Assembly (NCBI GenBank): GCA_032717465.1
Contig: CM064658.1
Location: 7,032,501 to 7,096,500 of the forward strand
DNA from: Coenobita brevimanus
Taxonomy: Eukaryota; Arthropoda; Malacostraca; Decapoda; Coenobitidae
Reading direction: 5' to 3'
DNA: 64,000 nucleotides
In this document: one piece after another, positions 10,443 to 22,432 of the stretch
Numbering within the stretch: position 1 is the first letter of the stretch
How the letters are laid out: the number at the start of each line of letters is the position of its first letter
Notes under the pieces: model-generated
Databases searched by the model: none
What the model was told of the DNA's origin: nothing
The model's input: only the letters and a program-made list of their open reading frames with translations
Program-made: the position numbers and the translations under genes

Positions 10443-11830
10443 ATTTTTAATCATCATCATCATCCAGACCTCCTTTCCCACCCCAGGGCAGGGTGAGGAG
10501 TAACAATGTCCAGACAGCACAAACTTGCCCAATCCAAATAGGCCACACTTCCATTCACTCATCATTCAAGCCCCCAGGATCCTGGCTCTACTGGATACAC
10601 CAAAAACATTCATCACATTCTGCAGCTTCACGCAAACGTATCTGATTGAGTCAATCCAGTCACTGCCATGCTCACACGGGGTGCCAAAATTCCTGATCAT
10701 GCACTTCTCCTCACAACATTTATCCAGCCAGCTCGATCTCTTGTCAGTTCCCTAGCCTCACTGACTTCCAAACCTCTCTTCCTCAAACCCTCATCCACCA
10801 TATCTCTCCACCTTCTCCTTGGCCTACCTCATCTCCTGCCTCCTTCAAATTCGCTCAGGTATACCTTTTTCACCACTCTATTGTTATCCATTCTTTCACA
10901 TGACTGTACCATCTCAGTATACTCTCTTCGATTCGGCTGTCCATCGACTTCCTCACTCCTCATCTTTCACGAATCACATTATTTCGTATCCTATCCAACC
11001 CTCGTACTCCACATACATTCCTCAGCAGTCCCATCTCCACTGCTCTTACTCTTGACTTCTCATTTTCATGCTGCACCATAGTCTTACACCCATATGTGAA
11101 AGTTGGCACAAACACTCCCTCATGTAAGCCTCGTGCAGCTGCAACACTCAAGCGTCTGTTTCTTATCAAGGCCTTCTTTGCATCAGCTACTTTTCTTCCT
11201 TGTGTCACTCTACTTTCAACTTCTTTTGCACATTTTCCTCTCTTTTCTATCACTGTACCCAAGTATTTGAACTCTCTCACCAATTCCAGTCTCTCTCCAT
11301 TCACTGTGACATCACACTGGGAGTCACCTTCTCTGTCAATAACCACGACTTTACTCTTCTCTACATTTACTCACAAGGCACAATGCTCACAGACTTCAGC
11401 AAAACTCTGCACTAGCTTACCAAGTTCTTGTCCGGTACTTGCAAGCAGTACTGCATCATCACCATACGACAAATTTGAGATATTCCATCTATCACCATTC
11501 ATTACCAATGCCATCCCTCTGTCCAACACTCGTGTTTTTACTTCTCTCGTCACTCCATCCATGTATATATTGAACAACGATGGGGACATCACACAACCTT
11601 GTCGTACGCATACACCGATCGTGAACCATTCACTTAGATGCCCATTAACTCTTACACATGCTTCACTACCATCATAAAAACTCTTGACAGCACCTAGCAG
11701 CTTCCCATCTACACCATACATACGCAAAACTTTCCACAGTCCCTCTCTGTCTACTTTGTCGTATGCTTTTTCCAGATCCATGAATGCCATAAACACTTTG
11801 AATGCCATGAATGCCATATTATTTTTAATC
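10443..11830 (-). mobile_element. RTE-like LINE family a, copy in reverse, 5' truncated
   Basis: On the reverse strand the reverse-transcriptase core is readable from about 11800 (MDLEKAYDKVDREGLWKV, VRQGCVMSPSLFNIYMDGV, YGDDAVLLAS in place of YADD/FADD). After a stop it continues in a second frame with a C-terminal part ending RERCGV-like sequence. The 3' untranslated part at 10460-10750 matches, in opposite orientation, that of the copy at 45340-46785. Clade assignment to RTE/RTEX is tentative. The element is dead. Confidence 0.75.
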
Positions 11831-11831
11831 C

Positions 11832-12055
11832 ATCCATCCATCCATCCATCATCGAAGCCTACATTGCCCTATGAGGAGCGTAGGAGTCCGGGGCTAAGCA
11901 GTTGGTACCGACATTTCAGATGAGTGACCAGCCTCACTCATCCCTGATTGGCATTACATGAGCAATCAACCCCAACCATCCCTTGGATATAAACCTTCAC
12001 TGGCTCAGTCCGATTGGAGCGCAATAATTACTCACTGAACCACCAGGCGCCAAAA
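11832..12055 (-). mobile_element. SINE family A, truncated copy
   Basis: Carries the tRNA-like part, body and (ccat)n tail of family A in reverse, and stops at the 'ccaggcgcc' junction, lacking the 5' hairpin and pyrimidine module. It lies immediately beside the RTE-like LINE. Confidence 0.7.
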
Positions 12056-12109
12056 TTAAACATTGTTATTTCCACCTTAGAAATACACTTACTGTTGTTT
12101 TAGGGGGTA

Positions 12110-12285
12110 TTATAGGTTTATCCCAGTGCTTGAGAGGGAAGCCTTCGTGTGGTGGCACTGATATATCTGGGTGGTGGAAATGCCTATCACTCAAAAGGAG
12201 GATAGCGGACTGCACGAGATGGGCAACATCGTTCTGCAGTCCACAGGGTTCAAGTCCAGATGAGCCTGGGATCACATAAACAAAA
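12110..12285 (+). mobile_element. tRNA-derived SINE family B
   Basis: Contains an exact box B (GGTTCAAGTCC, about 12247-12257) after a characteristic block 'ggactgcacgagatgggcaac ... ctgcagtccac'. The same block recurs at 13130, 13395, 15763 and 58205. Confidence 0.6.
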
Positions 12286-12734
12286 CACACAAATATTTTT
12301 GATGCTGTGAAGCTGAGTGCAACATAAATATAACAAAATGAAATATAAATACAGTAATGACAGGCAGTTTTAACTTTTCCATACTTATATCAAGCAATCA
12401 AGACTGTATAACAAAATAGAAGATACAGTAATGAGAGGTAGTATTAACTCTTCCATGCTTAATATCAGGCAATTAGGTGTAAGTGGAGCAAAGCATCCTC
12501 ACCAAGAATCTTTAAATGGACTGTAGACATTTCTGTGCCTTTGGTAGTCTTTTATACGTTTGTATGCTATCGGTGCTGGCTGTGTGCACTGCTTATAGTT
12601 CTAGTCAATAAAATGTTCTCTAATGATCTATTTGTTTATTGCCTACACTCTTTTCATTCCAACTTAGTCTAAAGTCAATAAAATATTCTCTTAGGATCTA
12701 TTTACTGCTATACTTTTTTCAGTCTAACTGGGTA
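12286..12734. other. Non-coding stretch
   Basis: Nothing recognised beyond AT-rich sequence and two near-copies of 'gtcaataaaat(a/g)ttctc' around 12605 and 12672. Confidence 0.4.
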
Positions 12735-12985
12735 TAACTTGTCATCTCTCCATCTTAATGCTGAGTTGTAACACTGGATTAACACTAATATACAACGCTG
12801 GGTCTGGTTAGTACTTGGATGGGTGACTGCCTGGGAACACCAGATGCTGTTGGCATAACGTTCTCCCTACGTGTCAAGTGGGGTTGGTGGAGCATTAGTG
12901 CCCCTCCCTATAAAACAATTAACTCTAAGCCCTTGGCCACCCTGTTCGGGATACATGGCGTCTGGCAATGAATGAACGAATGATA
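12735..12985 (+). mobile_element. 5S-rRNA-derived SINE with LINE-like tail
   Basis: The segment 12793-12860 matches the 3' half of animal 5S rRNA: ggttagtacttggatgggtg, then cctgggaacacca and gctgttggc, which includes the internal control region C-box. The 5' half is degenerate. After an unrelated body, the end (ggccaccc ... ggcgtctggcaat) matches the 3' end of the RTE-like LINE at 42836-42880, followed by a short (GAAT)n tail. A 5S head with a LINE-derived tail is the layout of SINE3-class elements. It is not a functional 5S gene. Confidence 0.7.
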
Positions 12986-13129
12986 CAATGCTAGTCATGA
13001 AGAAGTGCCATGAAATGGATGTACAGCTGTAGTATTGTTTTTTCTACTGATCTACTTATTACCTTATGCTGCACCCTGTGAGGGGCTACCATTAGATGAT
13101 TATGTTGTTGTTGTGGCCCCAGACTCATA

Positions 13130-13345
13130 TCAAGATGAACCCAGTGGACTTCCTGCTGAAGCTGCCCTCCTGTAGTCCATGATCCTCCTTTAGAGGGATA
13201 GGAAGGGAGATGAGAAACATTTTTATAACTGGGCAGTGGAGGTACTATGGTTACATCGATGCCACCACAAGAAGGTGTTTCGCTCCAGAGCCACATCACC
13301 TGGTGCTGGGTAAGGATGCTTTCAAAGTTTTATGTGGTAGCACCA
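13130..13345 (-). mobile_element. SINE family B copy, reverse
   Basis: Starts gaacccagtgga (inverted box B) and continues with the family block 'gctgaagctg.cctcctgtagtcca' and '...ccaccacaagaagg'. Parallel to 15763 and 58205. Confidence 0.55.
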
Positions 13346-13389
13346 ATACAACTTGGTGACTCCACTCTCTGGTTATACATAACGTCCCT

Positions 13390-13500
13390 CAACTCGCTTC
13401 ACATCCCCCAAAAGGAGGAAAGTGGACTGTAGGAAAAGGGCAACTTCAGCCTGCAGTCCATTGGGTTTACATTCAGTTGGGCTTGGTGCAACATATACAT
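13390..13500 (+). mobile_element. SINE family B fragment, forward
   Basis: Block 'ggactgtaggaaaagggcaac ... ctgcagtccattgggtt' in the same orientation as the 12110 copy and opposite to the neighbour at 13130. Confidence 0.5.
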
Positions 13501-13559
13501 AACAATCAAGTCATTTGATGGCAAGAGAATATTATTACAATTAAAACTAAAAGAGCTTA

Positions 13560-13795
13560 CATATTCCATCACCATCACCACTACCACAATTATCAACATT
13601 ATCCCATCCTTTCTGCCCCATTTGGAGTCACACACTAAACTACTCAGCCCAAACATTTAAGGTGCGGGTGACCAAACTTGCCTGACCCTGGGTGGCATTA
13701 CGTAAGCAGTAAACCCCAACCCTCCCTAAGAAATAAACCCCTATGGATCATATCTGGCTGCAGAACCTTAACCCACGGGACCACCAGGTGTCACA
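13560..13795 (-). repeat. Diverged SINE family A-like copy
   Basis: Retains 'ggtggcattacgtaagcagtaaaccccaacc' in parts and the terminal 'accaccaggtgtc', so an older relative of family A. Confidence 0.45.
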
Positions 13796-13899
13796 TATCC
13801 CACATAGCATTACAATTAGCTGATGGGTTAGAAAAGATTTGTTTTTGTACTTTCAATTCTTTATAGTGATCATTAAAAAAATTACATTCCTCAATAATT

Positions 13900-14105
13900 G
13901 AACAAAAAATCCCACATTACCCCCTTCGAGGTGTAGGGGCCCCGAGAAAAGGCTTGTGTAATCTGGTACATTTAAGGGTAGATAACAGCCTACATCCCCT
14001 GGTGGCATTATATGACTGAAAAACCTCCAGTCACCCCTTAGGGATCAAACTTATGTATGTTTGTCACTCTGATTGGGACATCCTAACCATTACACAACCA
14101 AGCAT
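13900..14105 (-). repeat. SINE family A subfamily copy
   Basis: Shares 'cccctggtggcattatatgactg' and 'gggatcaaac...' with copies at 18225 and 19455. This subfamily has its own diagnostic left side (ccttcgaggtgtaggggcc). Confidence 0.5.
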
Positions 14106-14814
14106 TTCAGTGATTTAGATTAATAACTACAGTACTAGAACTGTTACATATACATTACATTACACAAAAGCTAACTTAACCTATGTTGATAAAAGTACTT
14201 GGCAATTACCCTTCAGTACCACAACACCTTAATTTTGCTACAACTAAAAGGTTTCATATTTTTCAGCTTAACTCATATATAATACAGACCTTAATTCTGG
14301 CTAGTATGAAAGGAGTCTCTCCCAGCTTGACCCCTTACATGCGATGACAAAAAGGATGTACAGTCACACTAGGAAGTGGTCACAATGTCCCTTAATATTC
14401 AATGGACTTTGTGACATCAGTGGACTTTGTGACAGTCCCCTAATATTCAGAGGAATTTGACATCCCTTAACATTCAATGGACACTGTGACATCACTTACA
14501 GCATGACAGTACTGATATAAAAAGATGTACAGTCATATATAAATGATATATAAAACAAGGATCATGGTACTGAAGGCTTTAACATTCTGAATAAGCATGA
14601 TAACCAACTTATATTATTAGTACAGTATTGTATTCCAGTGAGGCTGATTCATCCTGCCATCAGCCCTGTATGTTAAGCTACCTACTGTTTTGACTAATAA
14701 TGTGTAGAGTCAGTGACCAAAAACAGCTAGTTCCATTCAAGTTCTTGTCAGGTGTATGGGACTAAGGCTAGGCTGCTGTAGTTCAGAATATTTAGCAAAG
14801 TCTATAGGTTGTAT
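14106..14814. other. Non-coding stretch with short direct repeats
   Basis: No gene seen. Around 14390-14500 the phrase 'attcaatggac(t/a)(t/c)tgtgacatca' is repeated three times with changes, a small local duplication. Confidence 0.4.
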
Positions 14815-15110
14815 AATGAGTGGCATAGGAGTCTTCTTAGCATCTCTTCCTAAGCAGTTTATTTTGCACATTGCACTTTAATATTCTCATCTTATGCTTA
14901 TACTGATTTAATACTGACACAGTTGTTGTTGCTCTACCTTGGTCAGTCTGGCTGAACAGACCCATCACCCACAAATAAGCAAACACCTTCCTGTGGAAGA
15001 CAGTGCCTCATCAGGGGCAGAACAGGGTCCTTACACTTCATTCATAACATACAAGAGGATTTTATAGTCTGATGTGGAGAAAAAATTGCTAAGAGGTGTT
15101 ACAACTTGAC
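14815..15110. repeat. Fold-back repeat family F, copy 2
   Basis: Left half-site cctaagcagtttattttgca (about 14850-14870). An inverted-type right part (aattgctaagaggtgtt) lies at about 15088-15105. Interrupted in the middle by unrelated sequence. Confidence 0.45.
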
Positions 15111-15395
15111 CTTCATCCCAACTGGTGTCTTAAGGTTAGTATACCGCCAGGCATGTTACCCATATATTCTGCCTTATTTTGCACTGTGGCAGCCTAGCCA
15201 GGGACCCCTATACCTGACAGGGGTGATATGGGAGTTGCTGTTGTCATCATGGTAGAGTTAGTAACACCAGAAGCGGGAACAACGCACTACAGTACAAAAT
15301 ACAATGCAACAGTTTCATATGATTGAAATTCACTGAGTGAATCATCAGTCTCACACATACATAAACACCATCTCATACTGTTCTGGATAGATTTA

Positions 15396-15560
<165 letters not shown>

Positions 15561-15762
15561 CATAACCAGATTGTGAGGTAATTAGAAATTCTATTTCTCT
15601 CCCTTCCTCTTAGAACATGGGATGAAAAAGTAGAAAAGCATATACAACTGAACTTATTACATTCTATACATTACATTACAATACATTCTACCTTGTGTAC
15701 TGCATTACTTGAGGTGTTAACCCTCTGTTTTGCATACATGTAATAGTACTTCAACTGAAATG

Positions 15763-15960
15763 TGAACCCAGTGGACTGTAGGCTGAAGCTGTCCCTCTCC
15801 TGCAGTCCACCATCCTCTTATTGGGGGCTAAGGAAGGAGCTGAAGGATGTCTGTCTAACCGAGAAGCTCTCTCATGTCTATATGCGTGCCACTGCACAAA
15901 CGCATCCCTCTCCAGCACCTTTTGCATACAAGTACATGACAAAAGTATTGTTGCAACCCA
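15763..15960 (-). mobile_element. SINE family B copy, reverse
   Basis: gtgaacccagtggactgtag and ctgcagtccaccatcctctt are the family B block in reverse. Confidence 0.55.
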
Positions 15961-16317
15961 CAGACATTCACTACTTGTAACAAAACCATCAATTATCACA
16001 TACATTATTGTGGATTGGAAATAATCACCACTGTCACCTCTGCACATAACTCATAAACTACAATCATCATCATCATCATCATCATCACATATCCATTATG
16101 CAAGCTCTTACAAACATCAACAACACTCTCTTATTAGCAACTTATAGATGGAGAACAGGATCCACAAACAAGGAAGCACAAAAATATTACTAAAGTATGA
16201 AAAAGCTTCACAATGCTTCATCATCACTATCCTTTTTGCCAGTAAATAACATGTGGGAGCTAGAAGTTAGAATAAAGCAAGTTTAGGAAGAACTAGGAAC
16301 AAGCTTTACACCACAAC
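15961..16317. other. Non-coding stretch with (ATC)n
   Basis: Only a short (ATC)n run at about 16064-16088. Nothing else recognised. Confidence 0.5.
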
Positions 16318-16620
16318 TATCTATCGCCAGATGCCTTAATCTCGTAAAGGGTGGCCACTAACAAATCACCTCCAGTTGTCCTTTCCTCTGCCATTTGACT
16401 GCCTTCCCTCCAATTTGCACCCCCCCCTCCCTCACATATCTCTCCATCCCATTCCTCCATCTTATCCTTGGTCTCCTCCTCCTATAAGCTTCTCTACCAT
16501 CATTCCCTCTGGCTAATCCAAACGCCCTCCCTCATGTACTCTTTAAACTTTTTCTTCCATCTCATTCTTGCTCTATCTCCTTCTCTAATTCTACTTCCAC
16601 ACATTTCTACATTATCATAT
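16318..16620 (-). mobile_element. RTE-like LINE family b, 3' fragment in reverse
   Basis: On the reverse strand it ends '...gtggccaccctttacgagat.aaggcatctggcgatag', matching the end of the family b copy at 40598-42890. Upstream it encodes remnants like RIRWRNGMERYVREGG. Heavily truncated. Confidence 0.6.
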
Positions 16621-16924
16621 TTCTACATATTCATCCTTCCTACTAATTCTTGGTCTCCCTCTTCTTATTCTTCCAACAATCCAGCCTTTATGCACTTCTT
16701 CACTATTATTTCAGCCACAATAGTCTTTCTTTTTTTCAACAACTATATCATTCTCAGTCTCCCTCTCCTCACTTTCCCATCATCTTCACTTATAATTTCT
16801 TTTAAAAGCTGTTCTCACGATATTCAATTTAATTTTCACATGATTGTCAACTGTCAAAACCTCATGATATACATAAATATTTAGTCCAGTGCTTTGTATC
16901 ATCATTAGACAATAATCTTCGTGG

Positions 16925-17150
16925 CTTCTTTTTTCACCTTAGGATGGGATGAGGTAGGGTTAAGCATATAAATAATAATAATAATAATAATCATAATACG
17001 AAAAATAATAAATAAATAATAATAATAATATAAAAAATAAGAAGAAAAATAAAAGTAATGACAATAAACTACCAAAAGCCTTCCCAATTAAATGGGCCAC
17101 ATCTTCACTCACTCACCATTCAAGCCCCTGGAATCCTGACTCCACTTATT
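16925..17150 (-). mobile_element. RTE-like family a tail repeat
   Basis: Contains 'cccaattaaatgggccacat', 'cattcaagcccctggaatcc' and 'ggatggggtgaggta'-type sequence as at 47005-47165. Split by (AAT)n. It is the 3'-UTR segment of the LINE family a without coding part, so a severely truncated copy or a SINE using that tail. Confidence 0.55.
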
Positions 17151-17394
17151 AAACACAAATTACTTATCAGCTAGTCAATTTGTTGGGTTCAAAACAGTCA
17201 CTATTAACCTTGACTTGATATAATTACACTTTTCTTTTATTCTTGATTCTATTAGACGGCTTTCTATTATATCCTCCATACGTCTCTATTCTTAGTTGAC
17301 AATCTTAAGATCTTTATAACTAATGCCTTTCCTGCAATGAGCCAACAGAAGTACTTAATTCACAATTACACCACAAGACTGTGATTTATATTCA

Positions 17395-17575
17395 AAGTTG
17401 TATAAGAGGCTTTGCAGCACGTTCCTAAGAGAATAATTTTGCATAACGCACCTAAACGTATTCTAGTATTTCTATTGTAGCGTTTTCAATGCCAATGCAG
17501 TTTGGACCAGCAACACCCTAGAGGATACTGAATGTGTTAAGTGCAGAATAAACTGCTTAAGAGGTGTTAGGAAAT
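17395..17575. repeat. Fold-back repeat family F, copy 3
   Basis: Best preserved copy: ataagaggctttgcagca ... cctaagagaataattttgcata on the left, gtgcagaataaactgctta and agaggtgtta on the right. The two ends are inverted versions of each other. Confidence 0.55.
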
Positions 17576-17734
17576 CTTCAGGGCCACTCAAAATGACTCT
17601 TTGTTTGGCTGAAAGAAAGAAGTGTACGAACTGACCCCTTCAATCACACTGAGTATTTTTTGATGCAGGACCATTCCTAGGAACAAAGTCAGTTAGTCAC
17701 ACCTCAAGGATACTGATACACACTGTGCTTTGCT

Positions 17735-18000
17735 CTGGCCCCATATGGCACTTCACTATTGCTCACTTGGGATTTTCACAAGGTACTTCAGTCTAAGAAA
17801 ATGCTTCACATACAGCTTCACTATTGCTCCCTAAGGATTTTCACATCCAAGGTACTTCAGTGTAGAAAAGCCTCATATAGTGCTTCACTGTTGCTCCGCA
17901 AGGATTTTTACGTCTCATATGGTGCTTCACTGTTGCTCCCCAAGGATTTTCACAAGGTGCTTCACTCGCAACAAGCCCCATGTTGTGCTTCATTTTTGCC
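17735..18000. repeat. Imperfect minisatellite, about 75-bp unit
   Basis: Four to five units with the shared core 'cttcactgttgctccccaagg' in variants, then 'attttcacaaggt(a/g)cttca'. The reading frame through it is an artefact of the repeat. Confidence 0.75.
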
Positions 18001-18224
18001 ATGCCCAATGTGGTCTGGCATCAGCCTAGGACTTCTCTACTTATTCAGTTTATTTCTGTTGCCCCCGAATAACTCCATCCAGCTTAGAAGATTTCAAACT
18101 GGATAGGATAGACACAGATAACTCTCTTCATTATCCAGTCGTTTTTTCTATGCTAGACAATATTGCCAGGAGGGAAAAAATAAATAATAACTAAAAACAA
18201 AGTAAAATAAAGCTGCCAAATCCA

Positions 18225-18410
18225 TATCCCTTGAATGTGAGAAGGAAAAAGACTATCAATGTGTCCAGTACATTTTTAGGGCAGGTGTCCAGCCTATTTC
18301 CCCTGCTGGCATTACATGACTGAAAAAATTTGAGTTACATTTTGGGGATCAAACCTATGCATGGCCGTCACTATAACAAATACATTCTAACCACTACACC
18401 ACCAGAATAA
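18225..18410 (-). repeat. SINE family A subfamily copy
   Basis: Contains 'ccctgctggcattacatgactg', 'gggatcaaacctatgcatgg' and 'accactacaccaccag', the arrangement seen at 13900 and 19455. Confidence 0.5.
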
Positions 18411-18664
18411 AACAGAAAATACATAAAAAATACATCACCAAATTTAAGAGGATTCAACAATGGTTAGGGGCCTTATCTCCCAGTAACTTTGTGCAGGATA
18501 TGAATTTTAAAAACTGAAAGAGCTGGACACAGGCTTTATAAAATCCCCTCAGTATGAAAGGTTTACAATGACAAAAATTATCTGGTAGAGCAGCACGAAA
18601 AATAAACTTAAAAGGACGTCACCTGGAATTAAAGAATTAAGGTATTTTAATGATGATGACACCA

Positions 18665-19010
18665 AGTGATTAAAAAAAGAAAAAAAAAAAGTATACATTA
18701 AAATAAAATGCATGCATATATGGGGGAAAAAAAAAAAAAAAAAAAAGGAAGTGGGAATATACAAATTAGATAGACCTTCTTTAAATATTAATCACTTTAG
18801 TTCCAGAACATGCTTCTGTTTTTAATCTTGCTATTTCCAGACAATTTTGTTCCACTACAACGGGATGGGTTAGATACAGATTTCACTGACCCCTTCAGTA
18901 TAACATTTTTCTTTTTTTTTTAAGTTAAATAAAATTATCTGGATAGGTACTATGTATTAGTTTTTGAAGGCCTAAAATGTAAGTCTCTCTCTCACTGCCA
19001 CTGGATTGCC

Positions 19011-19050
<40 letters not shown>

Positions 19051-19268
19051 CATGGACAGACTCTATACTGCATTACAAAAATTTTAAATATACTGCAATT
19101 CCCAACAACAGTTAATGGTAGAAAATAATAATATTAATAATAATGCATGAAGTACTATAACTTAAATTTATTCTGTTCATAAACAGCGTAATAATCACAA
19201 TAACATATTTTGTATTACAAAACTTCTAAATACACATATCTTTATCATACACGGCATAATAATAACAC

Positions 19269-19317
<49 letters not shown>

Positions 19318-19415
19318 TCTTTCTCTTTACAGCTCTAAGCTTCAACTACTTTTATGTTAATTTGCATAGAAATAAAATTGTACTAATTATCATTCAATTA
19401 AACTAATAATCTCAA

Positions 19416-19450
<35 letters not shown>
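18665..19450. repeat. Cluster of A/T homopolymers and (AAT)n
   Basis: A-runs at about 18727-18746, 19013-19048 and 19418-19450, and an (AAT)n/(ATA)n run at 19258-19316. The A-run ending at 19450 directly abuts the SINE copy at 19455, so part of it may be an insertion target or tail. Confidence 0.85.
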
Positions 19451-19451
<1 letters not shown>

Positions 19452-19454
19452 ACT

Positions 19455-19735
19455 ACTGGCCAAGCCCATGTTGCCTTCCTTTGAGGTGTTGAGGCCTGAG
19501 ACTAAGATAAAGTAGTCTAGTACATCAAAGGGTAGATGACCAGCCTACTTCCCCTGGGGGCATTACATGACTAGAAGGCCAGTTAAATCTCATGAAAGTC
19601 ACATCTTTACCTCTATTACCTTTATAATATCTCCAGTCACATCTTTATCTTTAGTCATTGCTAGGGATCAACCCAACACATGGCTGTCACTCTAACTGGG
19701 GCATCCTAACCACAATGCCACCAGGCGCCTCCTTG
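19455..19735 (-). repeat. SINE family A subfamily copy with internal duplication
   Basis: 'cctttgaggtgttgaggcctg', 'ccctgggggcattacatgact' and 'gccaccaggcgcc' mark the family. The phrase 'tcacatcttta(c/t)ct' occurs twice around 19602 and 19639, showing a local duplication. Confidence 0.55.
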
Positions 19736-19959
19736 ATGATGAAACGTGTACTTATCCACATCTGCCTCTCTAGAAAATGTAAACACTATCTATAGTCCAT
19801 CTATTCTACCCTACAGAAACTGAGCCATGTCCCTGACTTGAAAGTTGATCTGTGACTGAGTCAATCTTAACTCTGTATGTATTCATATTTTTTAATTTTC
19901 TCTCTAACTATACAGGTGTCCTGCAAGATTTCTGTGAAATTTATATGTTAATCTTTTTT

Positions 19960-20265
19960 TTTTAAATGCTGCAAGTGTCTGTTAAAATAAATGTCAGTTG
20001 TATACAGTTCAAAAAAATATTAAGACACCTTTGGGAAATGATGAAAGTGTCTATTAGGTCTCTGCTACATACAATCCCCATAATATCAGACATCTTTTAG
20101 AAATGCTAAAAGTATTTTTTGCAAGAAGGGTCCGTCACTCACACTTTCAAAAAATAACAGAGGTCTTTCTGAAATGCGAAGTATCTGTTAAACGAGGATC
20201 CATTACATTCACTGCCAAAAATATTACAAACCTCTGTTAAATGCTGAAAGTATCCATCTTTCGAG
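19960..20265. repeat. Imperfect minisatellite, about 80-bp unit
   Basis: At least four diverged units containing 'aaatgctgaaagtatc(t/c)(g/a)t' and 'ccaaaaatattacaaacctc' variants. Confidence 0.65.
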
Positions 20266-20489
20266 GAGGGTGAGGACAGCTTCACCATGTGACTATGACG
20301 GACTATACAACATGACATACGTATGAATAATAAATGCTACTATGTGCTTATATTAAAACTGCCACTGGAGTAATGATGAACAGGGCTGGTTATTTCAAAA
20401 GACCACCGGGAAATTGGCTGTGGGAAGGGCTGGAAAAGAATGCCACAAGGTTTTTGTGAACTTTGTGATATCAGGGCATGTGCTGCATT

Positions 20490-20640
20490 CCAGGTGGCAT
20501 AAGAGGCTTCATAGCAACTCTTCCTTAGTGATATACTTTGTGTATTACACCTTAACATTCTCTTGTGCGTTATTTATATCACTTTAATCCCTTCTGCCCC
20601 ATGATGTAATTTTCAGCTTCATTAAGCTGCCATTAGACTA
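20490..20640. repeat. Fold-back repeat family F, partial copy 4
   Basis: Left half only: ggcataagaggcttcatag, then acaccttaacattctcttgtg, matching copies 1 and 2. Confidence 0.45.
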
Positions 20641-21339
20641 GTGACGGGAATTTACTAAAAGCTATAACTAACCATCCACTTGCTCCGATGGTACCTCATC
20701 CTTTCCCTTGTTCTCTTTCACCTTTTTTATCCTTTTCTCTCTTTTTATTCCCTCTCCTTCTTTAGCTCTCACTTTTTTTCCTTCTTTCTTTCTTGCCTTT
20801 CTACCCATTTTTATTTTTATTTTTTTTTAACGTCCTTCTTTCAATCTCTCACTTCCCTTCCTTGCTTCTTCTCTCTCCTCTTTTTTTTCTTACACATCAC
20901 CTTTTCAGTCATTCTTCATATGCACTTGCTTCCTGCTGACTTTGTTTCCTTTAATATAATATTTATGCTGTCATTCATTTTTTTGTGTGCAGATGTTTCC
21001 AACTTAACTAAGCACAGAGGCAGCAAAGAGCCTATGTTTTTAACCATTCCTTTGTGCTTTACTCCATTTGTCTACATATTTACACAAAACTACACGGTGG
21101 AAGATGGAGAACAATATGCGCTTAGTATTCTAACAACATACAAATGGAAGAATGGAAGGCTATTAGTTAAACAGACAGATAATTGAATGGATATTCAAAT
21201 TACAAGATGGCATACTGGCAAACTAATGAATGGCATGACATAAGACAGATAGACAAATGAAAGAGATTGCAGTACAATAGCGTATATTACTAAAACAATT
21301 ATGGCTGTTAACTGGGTACCTTCCCACAATGAGGTCACT
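20641..21339. other. Pyrimidine-rich non-coding stretch
   Basis: T/C-rich from 20700 to 20960. The hydrophobic frame across it is composition-driven. No gene recognised. Confidence 0.5.
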
Positions 21340-21905
21340 AACGGCCTTGAAGCTGATAAATGATGCTACTATAAACCTCATCTTCGAAACCAAACAGGTT
21401 AACCACCAATGATTTATATATATATATAAAAAAGAAAGTACGATACACATGCATTTCTAATGCATCCCTTTCACTAAAAAGAGCCACTGCTTGACTGAAA
21501 TACAGAACCACCACATCCACATAAACAAATAGGAAAAAAACAAAATACAAATGCAATTCTGACACATCCTTCAAATGATAAAGATTCATTGCCAGACTGA
21601 TCACCAGGATTACCAGTGAATGATACATAACTGCGACATCCTTCAAACGAAAAAGATCCATTGCTACATTAACTGCCAGTATTACCACTACACAACACAG
21701 AGCCACCTCATCCGTAAAACAAAATGAAAACCAACAAACATAATTCTACAACATTCATCAAACCACAAAGCCTGACGGCTAGATTATTTGCCAGTATTAT
21801 CACCACAAAATAAAAAACCATCACATCCACTAAACCAAACTGATCCACTGCTTTTAAAAAAAGCTACTACATTCTTCAAACCAAACATAACCATCACTAC
21901 ACAGA
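21340..21905. repeat. Degenerate minisatellite downstream of the chromodomain gene
   Basis: Diverged units sharing 'catccttcaaacgaaaaaga', 'cattgc.a.a.taactgccag' and 'tattaccactaca'. Unit length is roughly 85-110 bp. Confidence 0.5.
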
Positions 21906-21908
21906 TTC

Positions 21909-21914
21909 TTTATT
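21909..21914 (-). promoter_or_regulatory. Candidate polyadenylation signal (AATAAA) of the chromodomain gene
   Basis: tttatt on the + strand gives AATAAA on the - strand, about 520 bp past the stop codon at 22433-22435. Canonical in sequence, not proven. Confidence 0.35.
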
Positions 21915-22432
21915 GCTACCACCACATACCACAAATGATCTAATGGAACCACATCCCTCCAACCACACAAAACTAAGCCTTCACATCTACTTTCACCACA
22001 ACAAACAAATGTGGATGTACTACAGACTTTCCACATAGTCACTATTACCTCACCACATTGCCTCCACAACAACCATCCACCCTCTCCATAGCCACCACTC
22101 CTTTCACTGATACCACCACAAATCACGGCAACCATATCTACCACACCTGCAACCATATCTGCCACACTGACTACACAAGTACCCAACCATCCACCCTCTC
22201 CACTACTACCACACCAACACAGCAAATGCTAACACCACATTCTCTCCAATACCACATAATACCACAAGTCAACCAAAGCATCAACTCCCACTCCACTACC
22301 ATTACAATAACATGACCACCATAATACAATGACTACCATCCTACACCACACTACCACACCATCACTACCACGCATTCTCCATTACCACAACTACCACATT
22401 CCCACCACAACAACCACACTGTCTCCATCTAC
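21915..22432 (-). repeat. (CCA)n-rich tract, probable 3' UTR
   Basis: Degenerate CCA/CAC triplets over about 500 bp starting directly at the stop codon. On the sense strand of the chromodomain gene this would be a TGG-rich 3' UTR. Confidence 0.6.

Noticed and set aside
10525..11677. Several forward-strand frames with Ser/Pro/Leu bias
   Set aside because: They are the antisense of the RTE-like reverse transcriptase on the other strand.
12793..12860. Functional 5S rRNA gene
   Set aside because: Only the 3' half is conserved, the 5' half is degenerate, and a LINE-like tail follows.
20680..21186. 168-residue hydrophobic protein
   Set aside because: Phe/Leu/Ser bias follows from a T/C-rich stretch; no domain, no splice or promoter support.
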